Origin: an uncultured Planococcus sp.
GTDB taxonomy: Bacteria; Bacillota; Bacilli; Bacillales_A; Planococcaceae
Reading direction: 5' to 3'
DNA length: 64,000 bases
Assembly (NCBI GenBank): GCA_947502505.1
Contig: CANNAE010000002.1
Coordinates: 434,001 to 498,000 of the forward strand
How positions within the stretch are numbered: position 1 is the stretch's first letter; every line of letters starts with the position of its first letter. The notes under the pieces were generated by a model that had not been told where the DNA came from, did no database searches, and saw nothing but the letters and a program-made list of their open reading frames with translations. The translations under genes were made by a program, and so were the position numbers. Below are positions 35,726 through 42,175 of the stretch, piece by piece.

Positions 35726-37903
35726 TTAGCTTTCACATGCCTCGCATGCTTCGATTTCTTCCTGCGACGTGCTGCGCACATAATAGCTCGTCTTCAACCC
35801 GCAATTCCACGCTTCTAGGTGCAGTTCCAGCAATTCCTTGGCGCGGATTGTATGCGGCACGTACAAATTAAAGCTGATCGACTGGTCGATGTGGCGCTGT
35901 CTCGCCGCATTTTGGCGGATGCTCCATTTTTGGTCCAATACGTGGCGCGCGCGGCGGTAATAGTCATAGGTCCGGTGGTTGAGATCCGGTGCCGTTACAT
36001 TAAAGCGGAAGTTCTTTTTCTCTTCTGCGTATTCGACGGCATAAAGCGGATCGATGCCGTCTGTCGAGCCGCCGATTTTGGCGGTCGATGAGTTCGGCGC
36101 GACCGCCATCATCCAGCCATTGCGGACGCCGGATGATGCGACTTTGCGGCGCAATGCGTCCCAGCGTTCACTCTCGTAGCCGCGGCGTTCGAAAAAGCTT
36201 CCTGTTTGCCACTCGGATCCTTCGAATTCACTGAAGGCCCCTTTTTCTTCTGCCAATCCTGCAGAGGCGCGGATGGTGTGCCAAGCAATCTCTTCGTAAA
36301 GCGTGTCGGCATACGCAACCGCTTCTTCCGTTTCCCAATGGATGCCGCGAAGCGCGAGCAAGTGGTGCCAACCGAAAGTCCCTAATCCTACTGCACGATA
36401 CTTGCCATTCGTCACTTCTGCCTGGCCAACCGAAATAGTATTCAAGTCGATGACGTTATCGAGCATGCGCAATTGAATCGGGATGAGGCGGGATAAGACA
36501 TCCGCTTGCACCGCTCTTGGCAGGTTGACCGACGACAAATTGCAGACGACAAAATCGCCCGGCTTTTTCACAGTGACCAAATTGCCTTCTTCGTCTTTGT
36601 ATTCCTTGATGATTTCAGTCGGCGACATGTTTTGTGCGATTTCACTGCACAGATTGCTGCAATAGATGGACGTTTTACCGATGCCGCGCAAGTGCTTGTT
36701 CGGATTTTGGCGGTTCACTTCGTCGCGGTAGAACATATACGGTGTGCCCGTCTCGAGCTGCGACACCATGATGCGCGCCATGATATCCATGGCACGGAAC
36801 GATTTTCTGGCCAATAAAGGATGATCGACCGCCTCTTCGTATTTTTCCGTGAAGTATTTACGGTCTGTTTCATCATAGAAATCTTCCAGGCCAAGCGGAT
36901 TGCCCTGATCGTCTTTCCAGCCCATCACTTGCTTGACTTCATGCGGACAGAACGTATGCCATTCGCCGATGCTGCGGCCGTTGTCATCCGTTTCCTGCAA
37001 TTTTTGCATAAACAAATCCGGAATCGACACGCCAGTGAAAATATCGTGTGCTTTGCGGCGCTCATCGCCGTTATTCGTTTTCAAGTCCAAGAAGCCGTTC
37101 ATGATGTCTTTATGGAATACATCCAGGTAAACTGCCACTGCGCCTTGGCGCTGGCCGAGCTGGTCGACGCTGACGGCTGTGTCGTTAAGCAGGCGAATCC
37201 ACGGGATGACGCCTGACGAATTGCCTTTGAATTTACGGATGTCGGAACCAAGTGCGCGCACTTTCCCGTAATAAACACCGAGCCCGCCGCCGTCTTTACT
37301 GAGGCGCGCGACGTCCCAGTTGTTCTGGTAAATGCCGTCAAGCGAATCCGCTACTGTGTCGATAAAACACGAGGACATTTGCCCGAAGCTCTTCCCGGCA
37401 TTCGATAGGGTCGGTGTCGCCACTGTCATGTACAAATTGCTCATCGCCCAATATGCTTCTTTGACGAGTTCGAGGCGGCGCACTTTCGGCTCTTTTTGCA
37501 TTAAGGTCATCGCGATGACAAGAAACCGCTCCTGCGGCAATTCCCACACACGCCCGTCATAGTCTTTTGCCAAATAACGATCCGCCAATAAAAACAGGCC
37601 TATGTAATTGAATAATTCATCGCGTTCTGGCGCAATTTCTTGGCCTAATACACGGATTTCGTCCTCGGAATAGGCTTCCAGCAAATCTTTCGAATAAATG
37701 CCGAGCCGGCTCAGCCCTTCGATCAACCCGTAAAAATCATCGTATTTGTTCGCTGCGCTATATCCGCGCGTTTGTGCGGCTTGTTGGTATAATTTCTCCA
37801 AATACAATCCTGCTGCTTCGAAGGTCCAATGCGGCTCGTCCATCGACACCCGGTCAAGTGCATCTTGAATTTTTTTATCGCGTTCTACTGCCCCTAAAGT
37901 CAT
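35726..37903 (-). CDS. nrdA: Class I ribonucleotide reductase large subunit
   Basis: 725 aa catalytic subunit reducing ribonucleoside diphosphates. Redox Cys in MSSCFID (about 177) and VCNLSSVNL (about 452), radical Cys in YCSNLCSEI (about 420), and the thioredoxin-facing tail CEACES. No complete N-terminal ATP-cone is seen. The ATG lies 1 base past the thioesterase stop codon. It is the second gene of an operon behind a cobalamin riboswitch, so B12 should repress it, as expected for a B12-independent reductase in a cell that also has a B12-dependent one. Confidence 0.95.
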   Translation of the reverse strand: MTLGAVERDKKIQDALDRVSMDEPHWTFEAAGLYLEKLYQQAAQTRGYSAANKYDDFYGLIEGLSRLGIYSKDLLEAYSEDEIRVLGQEIAPERDELFNYIGLFLLADRYLAKDYDGRVWELPQERFLVIAMTLMQKEPKVRRLELVKEAYWAMSNLYMTVATPTLSNAGKSFGQMSSCFIDTVADSLDGIYQNNWDVARLSKDGGGLGVYYGKVRALGSDIRKFKGNSSGVIPWIRLLNDTAVSVDQLGQRQGAVAVYLDVFHKDIMNGFLDLKTNNGDERRKAHDIFTGVSIPDLFMQKLQETDDNGRSIGEWHTFCPHEVKQVMGWKDDQGNPLGLEDFYDETDRKYFTEKYEEAVDHPLLARKSFRAMDIMARIMVSQLETGTPYMFYRDEVNRQNPNKHLRGIGKTSIYCSNLCSEIAQNMSPTEIIKEYKDEEGNLVTVKKPGDFVVCNLSSVNLPRAVQADVLSRLIPIQLRMLDNVIDLNTISVGQAEVTNGKYRAVGLGTFGWHHLLALRGIHWETEEAVAYADTLYEEIAWHTIRASAGLAEEKGAFSEFEGSEWQTGSFFERRGYESERWDALRRKVASSGVRNGWMMAVAPNSSTAKIGGSTDGIDPLYAVEYAEEKKNFRFNVTAPDLNHRTYDYYRRARHVLDQKWSIRQNAARQRHIDQSISFNLYVPHTIRAKELLELHLEAWNCGLKTSYYVRSTSQEEIEACEACES

Positions 37904-37904
37904 T

Positions 37905-38393
37905 TCAACACAGCTCCTTTGCGTATTCGTTTGCGATCATTCGGCGTTCTTTTCGCTCCTGTGCGTTCTCAAACAAACGTTTTTCATTTTCCGTTTCCGG
38001 TACTACGCCTGCGACCGGCGTCGGCCGACCTTCTGCATCCACGGCCACCATCGTTAAAATCGAAGTGGTCGTCAAACTGCGCGTGCCGCTTTCGATGTGC
38101 TGGCATTCTGCTTTGACGTACACTTCCATCGAGGTCCGTCCTGTTGAAATGACGACGCCTTCTAGAATCAAGATGTCGCCGACTTTCGCCGAGGACAGGA
38201 AATTGACATTGTCGATCGATGCGGTCACGACTGCGCGCTGGCTATGCTTCATGGCGGCGATAGCCGCAATTTCATCAATATACGCGAGCACCGTGCCTCC
38301 GAAAATGGTGCCCATATGGTTAGTATCCGGCGGCAAGACGAGCCGGGACTGGATGGTCCTGGACACGCCGGCCGGAAGTTGTTGTCTATGCAT
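37905..38393 (-). CDS. Acyl-CoA thioesterase (hotdog fold, YkhA-like)
   Basis: 162 aa. Hotdog thioesterase with MGTIFGGTVLAYIDEIAAIA (about 23-42; catalytic Asp in YIDE) and the ASIDNVNFLSSAKVGD strand segment. ATG at 38393 with AAGGAGG 8 bases upstream. It is the first gene after a cobalamin riboswitch and terminator, and its stop is almost joined to the nrdA start, so it is co-regulated with ribonucleotide reductase. The functional reason for that pairing is not clear. Confidence 0.92.
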   Translation of the reverse strand: MHRQQLPAGVSRTIQSRLVLPPDTNHMGTIFGGTVLAYIDEIAAIAAMKHSQRAVVTASIDNVNFLSSAKVGDILILEGVVISTGRTSMEVYVKAECQHIESGTRSLTTTSILTMVAVDAEGRPTPVAGVVPETENEKRLFENAQERKERRMIANEYAKELC

Positions 38394-38411
38394 GATGAAT
38401 TCCTCCTTATA

Positions 38412-38449
38412 AAAACAAAAAAGCCCCCACTCTCCGGAGAGAATGGGGG
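38412..38449 (-). terminator. Riboswitch expression-platform terminator
   Basis: CCCCCACTCTC/GAGAATGGGGG hairpin followed on the minus strand by a long T run (38412-38422), located between the cobalamin aptamer and the first gene. It is the likely off-state structure when B12 is bound. Confidence 0.9.
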
Positions 38450-38540
38450 ACATAAAGGCAAGTCAATCAGGTGGGCATACTTCGGCCCCACAAACCAAAC
38501 CTTTGTCATCCTTCCCAATTCCCGGAGAAGTGCAAAACGA

Positions 38541-38698
38541 CAACAAAGGCAGGTCTCCTGGCTCGCGCGTCACTCTCGCCATGCCCTTCCCGTCCATTGG
38601 ACAGTGGGATTTCATGGTTCGTCTGCGCTTACAGTTGCGGGAACAGCTCCGGGGTTTCACCGGATTCCCTATTCAGCCCATATGGGGCACCTTTGTTG
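38541..38698 (-). promoter_or_regulatory. Cobalamin (B12) riboswitch aptamer
   Basis: Minus strand. P1 is closed by CAACAAAGG at 38690-38698 with 38541-38549. The conserved core reads GGGAATCCGGTGAAACCCCG, then GCTGTTCCCGCAACTGTAA, GGGAAGGGC, and the B12 box AGCCAGGAGACCTGCC at 38548-38563. A -10-like TATAGT lies at 38706-38711. The terminator at 38412-38449 is the expression platform. It precedes thioesterase, nrdA, nrdB and flavodoxin genes. Confidence 0.95.
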
Positions 38699-38907
38699 CG
38701 GTATCACTATATATGGTGTTGAATTTTTACATCATCACCAAATCTTGTAGTTTCACTATAGACCAGTTCGAAATTTGCCGCAAGGATTTTCTTGGAGTTC
38801 CTGAAGAAAGCGAAAAAGGGTCTAGTCGCTGGCGTGTTTTTCGTAGAAACCTTTCCATTTGTAGTTATTTTTTGATACGAAGTTCCTCAATTTTTTTTAT
38901 TTAAATG

Positions 38908-39205
38908 AAGATAGCGTGAGCTTGCTTGTGGAACTGTTTCGGTCGTTGGTATGTGCTTCATCTTGGTAGTCGCCAGCCTGCTTTGGGTTGGCATTTGCGA
39001 CGCATCTGCGTAGCAGATGTGGGAGCAAGGTGTTTGACCTGATGCTTGAATAAATATTTATCTAAGGCGTCGGCTCACCCTTGTCGCTGGCTGGCTAAGA
39101 TATTTCATAAATTCTTATAGGTCTAATTAAATCTGCTCCTTTAGATAGTTGCCGGCTAGTGGGGGAAATCGCTTCTCGGGATGGGGATGGGCATGTACAT
39201 AAGAT
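38908..39205. repeat. Hairpin repeat, copy R1 (variant centre)
   Basis: Shares with the other copies the segments around TGCTTCAT, GCTTTGGGTTGGC, CGGCTCACCC, AATCTGCTCCTTTAGATAGTTG and CCGGCTAGTGGGGGAA. The hairpin spans 38972-39095; its outer arms GCCAGCC/GGCTGGC differ from the GCCGCC-type arms of other copies by matching changes on both sides. The centre is longer than in other copies and contains its own CATCTGC/GCAGATG hairpin. Confidence 0.8.
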
Positions 39206-39445
39206 AGTGAGAGATTGATTATGGAATCGTTTCGGTGTTCTTTTTGTGCTTCATTTTATTAATCGCCGCCTGGCTTTGGGTTGGCCTCTCGCAATAAGCC
39301 AAGAAGAACGCTTGTCTTATTGCTTCGGCTCACCCCTTTGCGCTCGGCGGCTGGAAGATTTCGTTGACCTTTGTGTGTTTAATTAGTTCTGCTTCTTTAG
39401 TTAGTTGTTGGCTTGTGGGGGAATCGCTTCCCTAGATGGGCATGT
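39206..39445. repeat. Hairpin repeat, copy R2
   Basis: About 240-base unit with an 87-base hairpin at 39265-39351: outer GCCGCC/GGCGGC, middle GGGTTGGCC/GGCTCACCC, inner GCAATAAG/CTTATTGC and tip CCAAG-AAGAACG-CTTG. Downstream, the shared AGTTCTGCTTCTTTAG and GTGGGGGAATCGCTTCC segments follow. Confidence 0.85.
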
Positions 39446-39545
39446 AATGAGGTAGTGGGCGTTTCATTTCGAATCATTTTAGCATTCTATTTGTGCTTCA
39501 CATCAGTTTTGCTGCCCCGCTTTGGATTAACCCATAGCAAAATCC
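39446..39545. repeat. Hairpin repeat, copy R3 (truncated)
   Basis: Begins like the other copies (GAATCATTTTAGCATTCTATTT, TGTGCTTCA, GCTTTGGATTAACCC) but breaks off before the hairpin tip, about 250 bases after the corresponding point of R2. Confidence 0.65.
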
Positions 39546-39583
39546 TCGCCGCTTCCCGCAACGTAATCTATTTCCCGGGAAAT

Positions 39584-39616
39584 AAAAAGGCCGCGCAATT
39601 GCCTGCGCGGCTTTTG
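39584..39616. terminator. Bidirectional terminator after the small basic protein gene
   Basis: GCCGCGCA/TGCGCGGC hairpin with T runs on both strands, adjacent to the stop codon of the gene ending at 39617. Confidence 0.85.
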
Positions 39617-39805
39617 TTATCCGTCGACCCATTCAGATTCAGCTTCTGGCTGCTTTCCTTTTTGGTTCGTGGTTTCTTTATTGTCTTTGCTTGTGTACGG
39701 CTTGAAGCTCTTGGCCTTGTTCTTGCCTTTTTCCCATCGGTTCCAGCCTTTTTTGCCGGTTCCTTTGCCAATGCCGCTTTTTGATTTTGCTTTCGCTTTG
39801 CCCAT
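39617..39805 (-). CDS. Small basic protein (DUF3934-like)
   Basis: 62 aa, strongly basic, rich in Lys, Gly and Ser, with the core GTGKKGWNRWEKGKNKAK. The ATG at 39805 has GGGAG 8 bases upstream. The G-[KR]-GW-N-W pattern recalls a family of short Bacillales proteins (DUF3934), an assignment I cannot confirm here. No membrane segment; a nucleic-acid-binding role is possible. It stands alone. Confidence 0.7.
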   Translation of the reverse strand: MGKAKAKSKSGIGKGTGKKGWNRWEKGKNKAKSFKPYTSKDNKETTNQKGKQPEAESEWVDG

Positions 39806-39877
39806 TTCTTTCACTCCCGTTCACTCATCGTGAGGTTCAGCTTACCACATCCCGCCGCTTTCGTGAACAGTTCGTGT

Positions 39878-40357
39878 TTAGGCCTCGAGCACTTTCTGGA
39901 TGTCTTTGTGCATCGAATCGGGTGTATCTTTCGGCGCGAACCTCGACACGACTTTGCCGTTAGGGTCGACTAGGAACTTTGTGAAATTCCATTTGATGCC
40001 GCTCGACAGGAAGCCTTTCGTGTTCGATGTCAGATGATCGAACAAAGGGTGTGCTTCTTTTCCGTTTACTTTGATGATATCGTGCATCGGGAAAGTGACG
40101 CCGTATGTCATGCGGCATGATGATTCGGCGTCTGCCGCTTCCCCGACTTCCTGGCCGAATTGATCGGACGGAAAGCCGAGCACGACAAGGCCTTCGTCTT
40201 TATAGCGCTGGTAAATCTTTTCGAGGCCATCAAACTGGCCGCGCAAACCGCATTTGGTCGCTGTATTGACGATGACCATCGGCTGGCCTTTGTAGCGTTC
40301 GAGCTTGTACTCTTCCCCGCTGGCATCGGTGACCTTAATATCATAGATTTCCATCAT
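39878..40357 (-). CDS. Glutathione peroxidase-family thiol peroxidase
   Basis: 159 aa. Cys-type GPx that uses thioredoxin or another thiol: peroxidatic Cys in TATKCGLRGQ (about 36), Gln in FPSDQFGQE (about 72), Trp/Asn in IKWNFTKFLV (about 124). AGGAG is 6 bases before the first of two adjacent ATGs. It lies downstream of ohr and ohrR in the same direction, forming a peroxide-defence cluster. Confidence 0.93.
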   Translation of the reverse strand: MMEIYDIKVTDASGEEYKLERYKGQPMVIVNTATKCGLRGQFDGLEKIYQRYKDEGLVVLGFPSDQFGQEVGEAADAESSCRMTYGVTFPMHDIIKVNGKEAHPLFDHLTSNTKGFLSSGIKWNFTKFLVDPNGKVVSRFAPKDTPDSMHKDIQKVLEA

Positions 40358-40382
40358 TCACCACTCCTGTTTCTCTGATTTT

Positions 40383-40820
40383 TCACAAGTCCATCTCGTT
40401 GAAAAATGCATTTAACGATTTTAAGTTGTTCATCAATTCGATGGCATTGACATCGAGATAATTGCAGCTGGTGATTTTGTCATGAATGGCCTGCTCAATC
40501 GGTTGTTCATCGGTGCGCGACTTTTCGGTCAAGGAAATCCGGAAAGCACGCCGGTCTTCAGCCGATTGTTCTTTTACGATACGGCCGCTTTCGATCATCC
40601 GGTTGATGATCGGGTTGAGTGTCCCCGTGCCAAGCCCAAGCTGGCCGCCGATTTCTTTCATCGTCAAGCCGTCTTGTTCCCATAATACGAGCAACACCAA
40701 ATACTGCGTAAAGGTCAAGCCGAACGGTTCTAAGGTCTTGGCATAAAGTTTCGAGAAATTGCTCGACGCTTTATACACTTCAAAGCATAATTGCTGTTCC
40801 AGTTTGGTTGGTTTGTCCAT
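40383..40820 (-). CDS. ohrR: OhrR-type MarR regulator
   Basis: 145 aa MarR protein. The reactive Cys12 in QLCFEVYKAS matches the peroxide-sensing N-terminal Cys of OhrR, and the DNA-binding helix is LGLGTGTLNPIINRM with the wing at SAEDRRAFRI. It represses ohr until the Cys is oxidised by an organic hydroperoxide. It lies 20 bases after ohr on the same strand; a palindromic site sits in the ohr promoter. Confidence 0.92.
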   Translation of the reverse strand: MDKPTKLEQQLCFEVYKASSNFSKLYAKTLEPFGLTFTQYLVLLVLWEQDGLTMKEIGGQLGLGTGTLNPIINRMIESGRIVKEQSAEDRRAFRISLTEKSRTDEQPIEQAIHDKITSCNYLDVNAIELMNNLKSLNAFFNEMDL

Positions 40821-40840
40821 GTCATCACCTGTTCTTCTGC

Positions 40841-41260
40841 TTATCGAACGACAATCTCCACGTCCACGGAATCTTTGATTGCTTTGGAATATGGGCAGTA
40901 TGCATGGGCTTTGTCGACATATTCTTGTTTTTTGCTGTCTTCTAAGCCGTCGATGTCCACTTCAAGGCGCACTGCGAGTTTCACGCCGCCGTCTGTTTTA
41001 TCACCCAGCAAGGAAACCGTTGCCGTGACTTCGCTGTTCGTTACTTTCACTTTATCACGTTCCAGCACGAAGTCCAACGCACTGTTAAAGCAAGAGCTAT
41101 AGCCTGCCGCAAACAATTGCTCAGGATTGGTCGCCGTGTTTGGCTGGCCGCCGAGCGCGACTGGTTTTGCCACATCGAGGTTGAAAATATTATCTGGTGA
41201 ATAAACCGTGCCTTCACGTCCGCCGCTGTTGATCATTGTCGTTTCAAATATTGGTTTCAT
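40841..41260 (-). CDS. ohr: Organic hydroperoxide resistance protein (Ohr)
   Basis: 139 aa OsmC/Ohr-family peroxidase. The two catalytic Cys are in SSCFNSAL (about 57) and HAYCPYSKA (about 121). It reduces organic and fatty-acid hydroperoxides. GGAGG precedes the ATG. First gene of the ohr-ohrR-gpx cluster. Confidence 0.95.
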   Translation of the reverse strand: MKPIFETTMINSGGREGTVYSPDNIFNLDVAKPVALGGQPNTATNPEQLFAAGYSSCFNSALDFVLERDKVKVTNSEVTATVSLLGDKTDGGVKLAVRLEVDIDGLEDSKKQEYVDKAHAYCPYSKAIKDSVDVEIVVR

Positions 41261-41286
41261 TTTTATATCCCTCCAAGAATTATATC

Positions 41287-41326
41287 TTACACGATGTATA
41301 TTAAATTAAATCGTGCACGATGTAAA
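41287..41326 (-). promoter_or_regulatory. ohr promoter with candidate OhrR operator
   Basis: On the minus strand TTTACA (41321-41326) and TAATAT (41298-41303) are 17 bp apart. The perfect palindrome ATCGTGCACGAT (41310-41321) lies in the spacer, and CACGATGTA is repeated directly at 41290-41298 and 41315-41323. Such placement fits repression by OhrR. Confidence 0.75.
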
Positions 41327-41354
41327 ATGAAACGCTTCAGTTTTTTGCATAAGA

Positions 41355-41382
41355 AAAATCCCGGATGCAAGATCCGGGATTC
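41355..41382 (-). terminator. Terminator of the ICMT-family gene
   Basis: AATCCCGGAT/ATCCGGGATT hairpin, then TTTTTC on the minus strand, 25 bases past the stop codon at 41407. Confidence 0.85.
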
Positions 41383-41406
41383 CATTTATTCCTTGTTGGT
41401 TGAAGT

Positions 41407-41961
41407 TCAATAAATATAAGGAATCAAGCGGGCTCTATGCTTCATCCATTCCTTATACTCGGGCCCGAACTTTTCAACGAGCAAGGCTTCTTCGTGCTGC
41501 ATGCGTTTATTGAGTGTAAAAGCGAGCAACAAGCCGCCGCCAACCGCCGCGATGAGGCTCGTAAAGAATAGCGCCATGCCGATGCCGATCAAAAACAAGC
41601 CGGTATAAAGCGGATGGCGCAGCTTGCGGTAAGGGCCGCTGCTAACGATACTATCGCCTTCCCGCACCGTTACGTGGCGCGTAAATTGCGATTTTAAATG
41701 AATGATCCCCCAAAATCGCAAAAAGACGCCGACAATAAGCAGCACGAGCCCAATCGGCCGAAGTACCGATGCCATTTCAGTTTCTGCGAGTTCCTGAAAC
41801 AAAAAACCAACCACGATAGTGGCGATCAGCGACAATAGGATCCCGAAGAATGTCCTTTTTTCAACCGGGTCGCCCTGCCCGGTCTCACGGTTTTTAAAAA
41901 CGATGAATTCGACCAGCCAAATAACGCTCACGGCGGTGAAAATCCAATCCATCCAGCCCAT
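41407..41961 (-). CDS. Isoprenylcysteine methyltransferase-like (ICMT/PEMT) membrane protein
   Basis: 184 aa with about five membrane segments. The C-terminal half carries the SAM-dependent ICMT/PEMT signature: SGPYRKLRHPLYTGLFLIGIG (about 107-127) and EEALLVEKFGPEYKEWMKHR. Start is the ATG at 41961, with AGAGGTGG 5 bases upstream. Bacterial members methylate unknown, probably lipid-like, substrates. Monocistronic. Confidence 0.85.
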   Translation of the reverse strand: MGWMDWIFTAVSVIWLVEFIVFKNRETGQGDPVEKRTFFGILLSLIATIVVGFLFQELAETEMASVLRPIGLVLLIVGVFLRFWGIIHLKSQFTRHVTVREGDSIVSSGPYRKLRHPLYTGLFLIGIGMALFFTSLIAAVGGGLLLAFTLNKRMQHEEALLVEKFGPEYKEWMKHRARLIPYIY

Positions 41962-42038
41962 CACATCCACCTCTTTCTTCTTCCTAAAATACTATAGAAG
42001 ATGCCGATTAAATACAATTTCCAGCTGGTCATGCATAG

Positions 42039-42070
42039 AAAAAGCTGCTCCGGCACGTGGCCGGAACAGC
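42039..42070 (-). terminator. Terminator of the b(o/a)3 oxidase operon
   Basis: GCTGCTCCGGC/GCCGGAACAGC hairpin and a T run on the minus strand, just beyond the 28-residue peptide gene. Confidence 0.85.
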
Positions 42071-42076
42071 TCTTCA

Positions 42077-42163
42077 TCAGTCTTCGTCCGTCACCGACAA
42101 ATCAACGAGCATCGCGGTGAAAACGATAAAAATGGCCATTAATGCGATTACCATCGTGAACAT
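42077..42163 (-). CDS. 28-residue membrane peptide of the b(o/a)3 oxidase operon
   Basis: Very short open frame with a real ribosome site (AGGAG, 9 bases before ATG). The sequence is one hydrophobic helix (MFTMVIALMAIFIVFTAM) followed by an acidic tail ending VTDED. It follows the subunit I gene by 12 bases and precedes the operon terminator. It is most likely an accessory single-helix subunit of the oxidase; no homology claim is made. Confidence 0.75.
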   Translation of the reverse strand: MFTMVIALMAIFIVFTAMLVDLSVTDED

Positions 42164-42175
42164 TGTCCTCAACTC

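Noticed and set aside
35726..37903. Possibility that the reductase is class Ib (NrdE/NrdF) or a radical-tyrosine-free subclass
   Set aside because: The small subunit keeps the Tyr after the HTES segment and all metal ligands, and no nrdI or nrdH is present; assignment to general class I is kept without a finer claim.
39413..39784. Plus-strand open frame over the hairpin repeats and a small gene
   Set aside because: It covers repeats, a terminator and the antisense of the well-supported small basic protein gene.
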